A stretch of 64,000 nucleotides of DNA from Ciborinia camelliae (lineage: Eukaryota > Ascomycota > Leotiomycetes > Helotiales > Sclerotiniaceae), in NCBI GenBank assembly GCA_025890175.1, contig JANPYM010000013.1, forward strand, positions 728,892-792,891, written 5' to 3'. The number at the start of each line of letters is the position of its first letter. Positions within the stretch are counted from its first letter, which is position 1. Below, in pieces: positions 36,995 through 49,015 of the stretch. The position numbers and the translations under genes are program-made. The notes below the pieces were generated by a model. It did no database searches. It had not been told where the DNA came from and saw nothing but the letters and a program-made list of their open reading frames with translations.

Positions 36995-38690
36995 GTAATC
37001 GAACATTTTTGTATTAATATATTTATTGTATATTTGCATTTTAGTATTAATAATACCTTAGCGGAGGTACTAGAGGTTTAAAAACAATGATTTTATTATA
37101 ATTAGGTTTAGAAACTATATCTCAATTGATAGAGTATTTATATTATATTTAAAAATAAAGCGTTTTTAAAAATAAAACGTTTTTTAAAAAAAAACCCGTT
37201 TTTGAAGATATAAATTATTTTTAAATATTTCTAATTTAAAAAAAAATAAAAAGAAATATTAATCAATCAAGATATTTTATATTTTCAATTTCAAATTTCA
37301 ATTAATTTTTTTTTTTTTTTTTNNNNNNNNNNTTTTTTTTTTTTTTTTTCAACTTTGAAATTTAAATCAAACATATTAACCATTACACTATAAAGGATAT
37401 GTTTTGTTTTGATTAAATTCAAAATAAATAAAATTATATAATTAAAATATTTTCAAAAACAGTTTATTTTTAAAAATAGTTTATATTTTCAAAAACGCTT
37501 TATATTTTCAAAAACATTTTATATTTTTTAAAAACGTTTTATTTTCAAAAACGATTTATTTTTAAACACAATTTATATTTTCAAATATAATTTATATTTT
37601 CAAATACAATTTATATTTTCAAATACAATTTATATTTTTAAATATAATATATATACGGTGTTTTGAAACCGGCCATCTCCACTAAGGTATTTATATATAT
37701 AAAAAAAGTTTGTAAATTTATAGATTTTATAGATTCGATAAGTTTATAGATTTATACAATTTGTAGATTTTTAAATTTCTAAATTTGTAAATTCGTATAA
37801 TTTGTAGATTTCTAGATTCGTAGATTTGTATAATTTATACGATTTGTAGATTTCTAAATTTCTAAATTTATAGATTTGTATGATTTGTAGATTTTTAGGT
37901 TTATAAATTTGTCAGGCTGTATAATTCGTACAATTTATAAATTTCTAAATTTGTAGATTTATATGATTTGTATGATTTGTAGATTTTTAGATTTCTAGGT
38001 TCGTAGATTTATATAATTCGTAAATTTTTAGATTCGTAGATTTGTATAATTCGTATGATTTGTAGATTTCTACTAGGTTTCTAGATTTGTAGATTTGTAT
38101 GATTTGTAAATTTCTAAGTTTTTAGATTTGTATAATTTGTACGATTTATAGATTTCTAGGTTCCTAGATTTGTAGATTTGTATAATTTGTAGATTTCTAG
38201 GTTTGTACGATTCGTATGATTTGTAAATTCTATTAAAATCATTATAATTTTATTAATTTTATATTAATTGATATAATAATTGATATATATATAATAATTT
38301 AAAATTATAATTATCAAATTATATAATTTATTTAATTATTAATATAAGGTTTATATTATTAAAAACTTTTTGAAATTGATATTTAGATATTTAAGCATGC
38401 AACCATTTTTGATGGGGTTGCGCGCAATTGCGTACCTAACCGTACCCCTATATATCTACTGGATATCATATATATTGTCTTATCTTGTTTAACCTATTTA
38501 GAATGGGTATATACTATGTATTAAGAATATAACTCTGAGTGGTATAATCAAATAGTTATTTGATAATTATAAATATAGGGTATACATTTTTATATACGTT
38601 GGAAGTCGATGTGGCATTTTCGATTTTGAGGGGAGCATTGGCTGATTGAACTGATTGAATTGATTGCGATACGGGAAGCTAATAAAATTA
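36990..38690. mobile_element. AT-rich, RIP-like relic block with a degenerate satellite
   Basis: The composition drops abruptly to mostly A and T, with no open frames. From about 37700 to 38230 a degenerate array of TTTGTAGATTTCTAGATT- and TTGTATAATTTGTA-like units runs on the + strand. Small parts with normal composition return near 38395-38470. It fits a repeat mutated by RIP. The original element is not identifiable. Confidence 0.7.
37323..37332. other. Assembly gap (10 N) in a T-run
   Basis: Ten N bases inside a long poly-T run. The true length is unknown, so distances across this point are uncertain. Confidence 0.98.
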
Positions 38691-39378
38691 AAATGCAATT
38701 TTTGTGTGCCGCATCACGTGTAGGTCACCTGCCAGATCATGTGATCGATCGCAGTAAAGTGAAGGGGTCGTTTTTGCTCCTGCCCCGAAACCCCTCCACT
38801 TCGTTTCAGGCAGCCTGATATCACTTCCACCGTGTACAGGTAGGCTTTTTCTGAGGCTTCGAAAAGACAAAATCGAGATTGGATAAAATGCTACACTTGA
38901 GCTACGATATCAATTACCCTTTTGAGTTATATTTGAACTTGGAGATTCCAGAAAATGAATAAGAAGGTAGAATTGTTTTCAATTAATGATGGCGTATGCA
39001 TCTTCAAGCCTATCAAAAAACTACCTCTACACGGTGAAAGGGATATTTAGTTTGTATTGTGAATCTAATTAACATAGCCTTCTTCACGGCGCGATGGCTT
39101 AGATACTTACACAACATATTGCATGTGGCTTTGCTTGAGGTTACATGGAATCATTGATACGGTATGCAACAAAAGGCTCGTTCTCCCACATTTCATCAAA
39201 CGCAGCATTCATGTTCTCTTTCTCTCACTGCCAGTATCAGCATCTTCCAAGAGACCAAATCACTTTTCTAAAGCATATTTTTGGCCCTTTTAAACTCTCG
39301 TGGCTTTCCCAATTGTTGTTTGATGCTACTTTAACCACCGACCCTCGATAAGGCTACCTACAGAATCACGTCACAGCG

Positions 39379-42300
39379 ATGGACCCGGCCACCGCCCTCG
39401 GTCTCGCAGGGAGCATTATTGCTTGTATCCAACTCGCCCAGGCTTTATCTAAGCAGATTGGCCTATCCGAACATAACCGTGCCGATTTAGAGTACATGTT
39501 GAAAACATTACGGGGCTTTCTTGCAGCTTGTGAATGCTTGAAGGATATAGCCGCGCTTGACGAGAGTGAAGGTCGATTTTCCCTCGTTGAACAAGCCCAG
39601 GAGCCTTTAAAAGAATGTCAGCAGGCCATTGATTTCATTCATGAAAGACTGAAAGAGAAGAATTTGTTTCGTCGATGGGTTAGAGGAAGTGCATGGGATA
39701 GGAAGATTAAAAAGCGTTTATTGAGATTGGATGACATCAAAGCACAATTTGATATGGCAATCCAGTCTGATCAACTGTATGTTTTTTGAAAGAAGATACT
39801 GAGCACTGGGACTCTACTAAACTATGGCGCAGCCAACTTATTGCAGCAGTTGAGAAGTATTCCCAGCAGGCTGTATGCGGCACTCGGGACATTAGAGAGG
39901 ACACACAATATATAAAACACGCCATTTCACAGCAAGGGCCGCTCCTCTCGAGCATAAAGAGTACACAGGACGCGGAAGCTCAAGGTCAACAAGCCCTTCC
40001 TCGCAACTTGTACGCACTACTGATTAATAGAGAAACAGCATCAAAAAAACGAGACCTCTTCAATTGGTTGTCAACAGCAGAACCGACAACAAACCATGAC
40101 TCTGCACGAAAGCATTTTGAGCCCAACACCGGTTCTTGGCTTCTTCAAAGCACGAAATATGACAATTGGAAAGGGGCCGACAACTCCTTTCTTTGGCTTC
40201 AAGGACTTCCAGGCTGCGGAAAAACAATTTTGTGGTATAAGGCACCTCTCTTCCGAAATTTATCGCAGCTTGCTGATTTGCATACAGCTCTACCATTGTT
40301 GAGGATATTATTGATCACCGTGCCCAAAATGCCAATTGTTTAATGGCGTACTATTACTTCTCTTTCACCGAGACCGAAAAACAAAACGCCAATAACTTTT
40401 TGCGCTCGATCATCACACAACTGCTAAAACAAGACGATGCAGTTTTGGACGACGTATTGGTAATCTTCGAAGGAGCCAAGAATTCCACCCCTCATCTAGG
40501 AACTTTGAAAATCATACTTAAAACTATATTGAAGACTCATTGGACCTTCTTTCTCATTGCCGATGCTCTGGATGAATGCCCTCGAGGCTATGAACCAGAC
40601 GAACGACAAAGGGTCTGCGAGACTCTGGAAGAAATATCCTCTTGGGGTGTGAAAACCTACATATGCTGATAACTAGTCGGAAAGAAGCCGACATCGAGGA
40701 ATACCTAGCTGAAGTTTCTCCTCTTGTGACTATTTTCATACAGAATAATGATGTTAACGCCGACACCCGTCGATATATCAAGACACAGCTGGAGAAAGAT
40801 AGAAATTTTCAAAAGTGGTCGCTAGAAATCAGGACGGAGACAGAGACAACATTAACAGAAGGTGCCAACGGAATGTGAGTTTGAACCCCTAACCCCCTCT
40901 CCCCCACCCCAAAAACTTGAATTTTTAATGACTTTGTAAATTATAGGTTCAGATGGGTATTCTGCCAACTTGACTCTCTAAAGAGGTGTCGCACTACTCG
41001 TCAACTACGGGTAGCTCTAAAAAGTTTGCCCAAAACTTTGAATGCTACATACCATCGACTCATCTCTGAAATTCGAGAAGAAGATACTGAAATAGCCATT
41101 GCTGCGCTTAAATGGCTAGTAATATGCGAGACGACTCTAACAATCGCCCAATTAGCTGAAGCCACAGCTATGGGGTTCAATTCGCGAGCCCCATTTGATG
41201 TTGAGAATCGCTTGGCAGATCCATGTGATCTCTTCCATATCTTAGGCAGTTTGGTGTCCGTTGACATGACTTATGGAGAAGAAGAAATTAAATTGGCACA
41301 CTTCTCAGTCCGAGAATATCTCACATCTGGTCTTGCCAACGACATAGCGAACTTCAATGAACTCGATACACATCGGTTCGCGCTTGAATGTTGCTTGAAT
41401 TATATGGACTCTTCTTCCATGGGCTCTGGAGATGAAAACCATGCATTTAATCACTATGCTGTATACAACTGGCAAATCCACGCATGGAAGTATCAAAATC
41501 ATCACCACAATATAGAAATTGCAGAGTACATTATATTGTTTTTGGGATCTTGGAGTTGGAGGGAAAAATGGCTTATCATAAGGCGGGAATATGGTAAATT
41601 CATACGCTTCGAAAATAAAGATGACCTTGGCACTGCATTATTTTATGCATGTCACTTCAAACTAGTCGACGTATGCAAGATTCTAATCGATCGATACAAT
41701 GTGGCTGCGATTGAGCCACTATTATTGGGAAACTACGATCCTCTTGATGTTGCTTGTCATCTGGGAGAATTGGAAAATGTAGCCCTCTACATCCTTAACC
41801 ATAAAATCTGGCCGAGTAAAAAAGAGACAGATGTCCTCATTCATCGCGCTTTAAATCTCACAGCATTGAAAGGGGACGATCATTTGTTCCATCTTCTCAC
41901 AGAATTGGTTATTGAATGCCGGCGTACCTGGGAAACGAAAGCTATAATATTGAAAATTATCGATTATTTGCCCAAGAGAGCTGATGGCTATCCATGGTGG
42001 AAGCATTTTTCAAATGCATTGCTGGCATCCGACAATGAAATATCGACGATATATATCAGAGATAAAGTCGGGGTGAAGCCAGATTGGCCTTCTTCGGAGC
42101 TCTCTAAACCCGTCAAGAATATTTTGTATGTTATATACGAGTGGCGTATTTAAAGGCATTATGGACAAAATGTTCTCAGATCACCTGACACACAGTCGTC
42201 GAAAAGAAAATTGCCGTTTCTTCTCAGATTATTTTTCATCAATAAGATGTGACCAGAAGGTCAAGCTACGAATGTTAGTTCACAGCGCAGGTTACGCGGA

Positions 42301-42835
42301 CTTGGAAGAAGTGAATTTCTTTCAGTATAATATATGGGGGGCGATACTTGACAAGAATGAAGCATTTTTAGAATCATTGTTGGAGATTGGAATGGACCAC
42401 AATACCCTCCTTAAACGCGTCAAAAAAGATCATTCTCTTCAGTTCGCGGTGTATAGAAGGTGGAAGGCCGGTGTATCTATCTTGATACATTAGAAAGCAA
42501 ATGTGAACATCTTCTGTTGCAGGGACGTTGATAATTTGGAAAGTTGGGTCCATTGCAGCCCCTTGGAGATTTTGATGTCGGGCATGAAGGATCGGTATTT
42601 TCCACCAGAACACGACAGTATTGAGAACGATCGCTCAATAGAAGAACTTCTTCTTTCACATGGAGCTATCAGAGACCAATTCAGGCCTGGATCTGTGCCA
42701 GTGGTCGTGAGTGATGAAAGTGTAAGATCTGAAATGGAGGTAGACGGCCACGAGACGGAAGCCGCTAACGTGATGGTCGACGCCGATGAATGGGAAGAAG
42801 AAAAGACAGATGATTCGGATCTGGAAATGAATTAG
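39379..42835 (+). pseudogene. NLR-like STAND protein (SesA-type domain, NACHT, degenerate ankyrin repeats), damaged
   Basis: Exons 39379-39776, 39833-40234, 40288-40874 (with a frame break), 40947-42125 and 42196-42835. Introns 1 and 2 are 56 and 53 bp with good ends. The N-terminus (MDPATALGLAGSIIACIQLA) matches the SesA/NACHT-associated N-terminal domain of fungal NLRs. Walker A is GLPGCGKT (about 257-264), Walker B is LIADALDECP (about 356), and a sensor-like LITSRKEAD follows. Past the NACHT module come winged-helix-like and ankyrin-like segments. Near 40655 the frame must change by one base (in an AAAA run) to join SSWGVK to LHMLITSR. At 42491-42493 TAG interrupts an ankyrin-like unit. 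NLRs of this kind govern heterokaryon incompatibility and immune-like cell death. The breaks suggest a pseudogene, a sequencing indel or, for the stop, a 45-bp intron (42449-42493). Confidence 0.75.
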
Positions 42836-43778
42836 AGTGTGCTGAGCACTCACTAAGAGTTTGAAAGATGATATTATCAAAGATCTTCGGGAAAATTGTC
42901 GGGCTTTCGTCGACTCCGTTCAACTCACTACAAATTATCGCCTAGGCTAACACAATTCAAGGCAACCGCGAGAAACTCAAGATAACCATCGTATTGTGGG
43001 CAAGCGCATCTAGACAGTCAAATCCAAGATGTAACTAGCCTCTCTGCATCTGAAAACTTGAATTAGTTCGGGCTGCTTGGATCATCTACAATCCACGGAT
43101 AGATCTCAACCAGCCTGCTATACATTTTTTCCCCTCAAAACTGCAAAATATGTCTACTCAAATTCGTTACCACTCATGGAACTTTGACGTTTGCCGGCTC
43201 AAGGATTCTCATCCAATAGGTTTACCCGGTATACCAGCTACACCAACAGCAAAGAGCATCCTCCAGTCCCACTTCTTCATCGATCTCTATGAAAAATCTG
43301 GTCATATATTCGAGGGAGTTAACCTGCCGAATGGGGTTAGCTGTGTGTCGGAATTGGCGAGGGGGGAGTGTGTGGGGGGTAGATTGCTATACTTGATGTC
43401 TCACTTTCAAATAAACGCAACTGGGCTCATTTTACAAATTTGTATTTCATAATTGGAGTTGGCAAATGATTGAATTGAATAGATAATATATACAAAATTG
43501 GTTTTCGTATGATTCATAGAAAGTAACATCAAGCTAGTTGCTCGGATCCCGCAGAAATTATGACAATGGCTTGACAGCTAATGTAGCCACGAAAAAAGAG
43601 CGGACTTTAATAGACCGGTTGAGTTTCAGAAAATTCAGCAAGAGAGTAGAACAATAATGCAGCGGAAGTATATCGCACAACACCTGGCACCATCAGTCCA
43701 GATTTACCAAAAGTTTGGCAATTTGAATATTCGACTGAATACAGCCAAAGAGGGAGCTGATGCCCGACAATTCTTCAA
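42836..43778. other. Interval between the two convergent accessory genes
   Basis: It contains the small frame listed at 43150-43452 and no other gene. Confidence 0.5.
43150..43452 (+). CDS. Hypothetical protein, 100 residues
   Basis: A complete frame with ATG in a usual context (aaaatATGtct), beginning MSTQIRYHSWNFDVCRLKD. Composition is protein-like (one Trp, several Cys, Pro-Gly-Ile loops), and there is no signal peptide or membrane segment. No family is recognised. A CT-rich stretch lies just upstream. A spliced, longer form is possible. Confidence 0.35.
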   Translation: MSTQIRYHSWNFDVCRLKDSHPIGLPGIPATPTAKSILQSHFFIDLYEKSGHIFEGVNLPNGVSCVSELARGECVGGRLLYLMSHFQINATGLILQICIS

Positions 43779-45177
43779 TTAAGGAAGCGCACATCCACTG
43801 AAATGGACATCATTGTTCGCCACAATCTCGATTTCATTCATAATTGTTGATCCATCATCACGAGCCCCTCTCACATAAATATGCTTAGTGAACAAAACTG
43901 TAACAGTCTTTGGTGGCACGTCAAATTTCTGCGTGACCTCATTTTCCGTAAAGTCGTTGAAGGAGCTGGATGTACTGGAGGTGAACTGATAATTGAGTGT
44001 GACGCTCCATTCTGCAAGTTTGAAGCCGCCAGAGGCCGAAACCTCGACACCAACACTGTGTGTCATTTCCTGAGTTTGAGTTGTGCTCACGCCGTATTTG
44101 ATACGCTGCTCTCGGCTGTAGGTGCTGTTGCTCTTGTTCTCCCAAACTCCATCGACGATCCATGCCACGAGTCGGCTCACTGAAACGAATGGGTTGCGGA
44201 TCCCACTGAGACCACGTGAATCCTCGGGATTAAAGTAGCTGGTGAATGGCAGACTGACGCTGGCCTGTTCAAGAAGATTATATTTGTCCCCAGTATTTGG
44301 GATCGTGGTTGGCGTTACGTCTGGCACACTGGCTGTGAATGCCTTGTAGTCATTCTTGAGTGTTAACTGTGGCACGGCAGCGAGGCCTAGATTGGGTCGA
44401 GAGTAGCTCATGATTGCACGAAAGGTATCGGCGAATATAGGGATACTATAAATGGTTGCAGAGTTAGCTATCGCACGAGATTGAGGATTGTAAAAAATAG
44501 AGCCGTATTGTACTAACTTCTCAGCTCCGTTGATGCCGATACTTTCTGGAATAATACTCCAGATAGAAACATCAGTAGGTCGACCAGAGCCCTTGTCATC
44601 CCACAAGTCGCTTCCATTGTATGCGCCAAGCCTGGTAAGATCGCCTCGTAGACACCAGATCATATTGGTGCTAGGCTTGTTGAGACTGTTGACAGCAACA
44701 TCACCCATTGCAACGTAGCCTGGTGGGGCGATTCTATGAGGATAAAGAATTAGCATGTTTTCAGAGCAAATGAAATTACACCTGAAAATACGGTATTTTT
44801 TATTTCTCCGAATAGCACCGAACAATCTCAAGAGATACTACTTACGGACGCCAGACAGAAATGGTATGGATTCCAAAGATGCGTGCCAATGGCTCTGACC
44901 AGATTGGACCCTCGTAGTCGACTGGCCTTGCAACTGCCGGGAGAAGTCCCGTCGCATTCGGGTTGTTTCCAACCAAAAGCACGGCTCGCCAGTTCGTATC
45001 CGAATAGTTGCGTTTGCCAACGCAGACAGAGCCCAAGGGGTACATGTTTCCTTGTGGCTTTGGATTCCAGAAGCAGCAGCTTCTGTTGGAACCATATTTG
45101 TTGTTGTCCCAGGCCCACTGGAGCTCACTTGTCAAGGTGACTCTAAGATCTCCATAGTCGCGGGTTTGATTTGCCAT
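43779..45177 (-). CDS. VPS62-domain protein with aerolysin-like C-terminal region
   Basis: Exons 45177-44846 and 44733-43779, with a 112-bp intron (GTAAGT..CTCATAG), give about 428 residues. The join makes VWRP-IAPPGYVAMGDV (residues 112-123), the signature of the VPS62/DUF946 family, followed by IWCLRGDLTRLG. The C-terminal half (about 300-425) alternates polar and hydrophobic residues with Ser/Thr-rich strands and a Gly turn, the pattern of aerolysin-type beta-barrel pore-forming domains. Fungal proteins of this design are often annotated as insecticidal crystal toxin-like. There is no signal peptide. The role in the cell is unknown; defence or competition is inference. The start ATG 45177 is the first one in frame. 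It faces the NLR gene tail to tail. Confidence 0.75.
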
Positions 45178-45916
45178 TTTTGTATGGGTAAGAGATGAAA
45201 GTGATGAGGTATTTGTTGAGTACTAATCTGCTCCCTTGATTTGGATTGAAAGATTGATGATAGAGAGAATGTATCGATAAACTTAGGGGTGGATATATGG
45301 TCATATTTATAGCTGTCAATTGTAGAGAACTGCTCAATTTGACTACAGTGTATCAATCAAAAGGGGTACGTACAAGCTGTGAAACTTTTTTAAAGTAATA
45401 TAGATTGTTCATCCCTTAAATGCAAAATATTGGTATTGATCTCAATCCAACCAATTTTACCGCCCTGCTATCTTTCTCTGGCCAAAGTTGCCATTAATTT
45501 ATCCCGAGGAGCATATGATGCCATTCTTCAACCAATGCCTACTTGTCAAAGCCAAAAAGAATTCATTTTACTTGCCAGGTTACCCAGAATTTCACGATGC
45601 AGTAATAGAATCCCTAATACAACTTCTCGCATTATGTCGAGTGTGTTTATGTATTCTGGTAATCGTATGATATAATCAATGGCGACAATAGCAATAATAT
45701 GAGACCATTGCACATCCGGCGAGATACCTGTTGGACCTGGGAAAAACGAGAGTTCTAGGGTATTTATCATGTAATATATATGCGAACGATTCCAAATTAA
45801 CTTCATCCATGGTGACACAGCGTGGGGAACTTGTAATTTGGCACTCGTCCCCCCACTTCCACATCACCCGGAACCATACACTACACGTGAAAATCAAAAG
45901 TGCAATATCTAATGGA

Positions 45917-46008
45917 TTTCGCGGGTATGAAGCGATTGATCCTAGCCGAGAAAATCCCCTGGTTTCGCGGGTATGAAGCGATTGATCCTAGCCGAGAAAA
46001 TCCCCTGA
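45917..46008 (+). repeat. 46-bp tandem duplication
   Basis: Two copies of TTTCGCGGGTATGAAGCGAT... with a period of 46 bp, differing only at the last bases. Confidence 0.95.
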
Positions 46009-46119
46009 TTTCGATGGAAGGAGGTGAATTACCTGATAACTTCCCCGACCTCACAGCACATCACCCAGCTTAAAGAACTCAATCATAACTAGTTGAGAGC
46101 GAGCTGTCGTACGCATATG

Positions 46120-46376
46120 TTTTAGAGCCTTTTTGATTAAAGATATGTTTTAAAGCATTTGGGGGAGGGGGCTCATATGTTGCCCCTCCTTCTCTCAAAC
46201 CATCCTTCCCCTAGCGTTCCGGAGAACTTCTTTCGATTTATGGAACAAAATGTTTTTCCGATTCGATTTAAAGGTCACCTAACTAACCAAAACTGATTGT
46301 CTAGTGAAATCACATACCCATATACAAATCGATGTTGTGAAGAAGGACAATTTTCATCGCCAAGGCTCTAAAACAT
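46120..46376. repeat. Inverted-repeat element, possible MITE
   Basis: ATGTTTTAGAGCCTT at 46120 and its complement AAGGCTCTAAAACAT ending at about 46376 form 15-bp inverted ends around 225 bp of mostly unique sequence. No clear target duplication is seen, and the interior has no open frame. Confidence 0.4.
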
Positions 46377-47038
46377 TAGCGAAAGTCCTGGAGCTGATAT
46401 GATTAATGAACCAATATGTATTCAACTCTCATGATATTTGTTTCGAGTTATTATTATAACTATCACGCATAGAGGATTAAGAAATTCTCAACATCCCTCC
46501 GTTCCACTTTATCAAGTCCGCTTTAGTTTCCATACTTCACTTCTCTAATTATCCTCTCTACTCTCCTAAAAATCCCTTCGTCATTACCCACAGTTTTTCT
46601 CTTCAGCCCAATCATTCCTTCAAGTTCTTCACTTTTACTCTAATACCAACTCCCAGTCACCTTTCCTTTACCCTTCCAACACTCATGTGAGTTTAGGAGA
46701 TTCACAATACTAAAAAGACTTCATCCCCATCTCAAGAATCCAAAACTAAACCTCTATTTCACCATTGACTACCTATGTAAATACAATAGATTAAATTTCG
46801 CCCTAGAAAACAACCAAGATTGATACATAATCAATTTCATAACCTAAATCCAAACAATTTTGTATATCTATCTCATAAATGTGCACGGTGATCTATTCTA
46901 TCCCATTTGTTGCTAGAGTAAAAAGAATATACACTTGAGATATTTACATAATAAAAGATAGATAGTACCAACCAACTGTTCTTATCGCAGCAGTACATTA
47001 TTTTGTGTTTTTAAGTCTCGATAAGGAGGAATTTGTTT

Positions 47039-47153
47039 ATTTTTGTTGTATTATTATGTATAGTATGTACATTAATCGTGTGGAGATTATATGCTATAGG
47101 TATCCGTAGCATATACCCTACACAGTGAATGTGTGTGTTCTTACAACAATTTT
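47039..47153 (-). mobile_element. 105-bp solo LTR with 5-bp target duplication
   Basis: Element 47044-47148 runs, on the minus strand, from TGTTGTAAGAACACACAC to AATAATACAACA and is flanked by atttt (47039-47043 and 47149-47153). The ends match the 48-bp form at 24405 and the start of the AT-rich block at 55959. An LTR is the best fit: TG..CA ends and 5-bp target duplications. Confidence 0.85.
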
Positions 47154-47879
47154 AGCTTGGAGGGTGGAAGATAGGGGATCCTATGTAAGCGAATATGATC
47201 AAAATTAATACCGGTAAATACAATATGCACACCATTAATTTGCTGTTTTTCTTTAAATACTGTATTACAGGTGTATGTATTACAGCTGTGGAAGGAAGTC
47301 GTGGAAATAGAGATCAGGTATTGTGTTTATGTATAAAATCAAGAGAGCTAAATAAATGAAAGAAGTCCTCTTAAATCGCATGGTAGAAAGAAATATATAC
47401 GCCCAACTAATGACATCAAATGTCATCAATACTAGAAGATTCTTTCCTAAAAGGCCATCGGTGTCCTCATCCTTATATAATTGTAGCTAGCTACTTAAAG
47501 AAAAGCATGTAGAGGTAGGTAATCATACTAATTCTTCCAGGAAAATACAGCCTGGAATTTAAACCTTTCTGACCATATGCCTGATATCCAACCATTCATC
47601 CATCCATCCAATCCATTCCTCCCATACCTCCCATACCTCTCATCCAATCCATCCCATCCATCCCATCCGTTATCCTCCCAAAGAAATTCAGAATCCAGAA
47701 TTCAGAATCCGGATTAGGTAGATAGGTAGATCAATAAATCAATCAATCTCACAATACCTAGGTAAATAAATATCTCACCTCCAATCCCAATCCCAATCTC
47801 AATCCCAGTTACCTCCCTCTTCCCCCAATTTTTCCAATCTTCCTCCCTCTTCCTCTCAACCCCACCCACCCACCTTACT

Positions 47880-48720
47880 AAATCTCGGGTTAGGGTATTT
47901 GATTTCCTCGCGTGATATTCTTTACTATTCTGTTTTTTATCTTTTATTTCTAAATCTTCATTGTATTGTATTGAATTGCATTTAATTTAATTTCTTTCTT
48001 TCTTTACCCGCTTATCTCATCTCATCCCCCATCCCCTCTCTACCTCTCTACCTCTCTACCTCTCTACCTCTCTACCTCTCTACCTCTCTACCTCTCTACC
48101 TCTCTACCTCTCTACCTCTCTACCTCTCTAACTCTCTACCTCTCTACCTCTCTACCTCTCTACCTCTCTACCTCTCTACCTTCTACCATCTATCCTCTAT
48201 CCTCTACCCCCCATCCCATCACTCAAAATCCCCCATTATACATCCCCCATTATACATCCCCCATTATACATCCCCCATTATACATCCCCCATTATACATC
48301 CCCCATTATACATCCCCCATTATACATCCCCCATTATACATCCCCCATTACCCATCCTTCCTTCCTCCTTTCTCCATCCTTTTTCTTTTTCTTTATCCCC
48401 AATCAAAAATTCCACTTTATACAAAATCCACCTTATACAATATCCAAAAAGTAAAAAAAAGTAAAAAAAGTATATTATACTATCCCATCCCCACCCCCAT
48501 CTCCCCCTCCATCCAACTCCCTCCCTCCCCTCAACTCCCCTATCCCCTCTCCATTCCCCTCTCACCTCCCCCATCCATCCCGCCCTTCCACATTTCCCCA
48601 TTTCCCCCTCCCTCGCTCCTCTCCCCCCTATCTCCTTCTCCCCAACCATTTCCCCATATCCATATCCATTCCCCCAACCAAACCCCCTCCAAACCCCCTC
48701 CCCTCCACCCTTAAAAAAAA
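47880..48720 (-). repeat. Strand-asymmetric polypyrimidine zone with 8- and 14-bp arrays
   Basis: The + strand is mostly C and T. TACCTCTC units repeat about 17 times (48037-48180), and CCCCCATTATACAT units about 8.5 times (48230-48349). Confidence 0.9.
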
Positions 48721-49015
48721 GTCAAAAAAACCATTAAAAACATCATGAAAAGAATTTCCTATTCCACATATATATATACTACAAGATTCCTTCATTCTTT
48801 TCTTCCTTCCTTCATTCATACACACACATACACACAGATCCATCCTATCCCATCCCATCCCAATAGATATTAAGTAAAATAGTTTCATCTCACCACCCAC
48901 CCACTCACCACCCAATTTCCTTTTCCGAAAATATCAAAAATCATATCATATCATAACATCATAACAAGAGAATTTCGCTCCCATCATTCATTCATTCATT
49001 CATTTATAACTGATC

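Larger units (their letters stand above)
35419..39378. other. Intergenic with AT-rich relic block
   Basis: From 35419 to 36000 lie the 3' side of the peptidase gene and simple repeats (GGTTT, GATG, TTGC runs). A 182-codon minus frame (36539-35991) starts at TTG and has no recognised feature. From 36990 to 38690 lies an AT-rich block, listed separately. From 38690 to 39378 the sequence returns to normal composition ahead of the NLR gene. Confidence 0.5.
45178..49015. other. Gene-poor intergenic interval
   Basis: It carries a 46-bp tandem duplication (45917-46008), a possible inverted-repeat element (46120-46376), one solo LTR (47044-47148), and a C/T-rich zone (47560-48720) with two arrays. 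The frames at 48320-48915 are low-complexity. No gene is supported. Confidence 0.5.

Noticed and set aside
48230..48349. CRISPR-like array of CCCCCATTATACAT
   Set aside because: Units are contiguous with no spacers, and the genome is eukaryotic.
48320..48915. Gly/Arg/Glu-rich minus frames
   Set aside because: Translations of the polypyrimidine zone, purely low-complexity.
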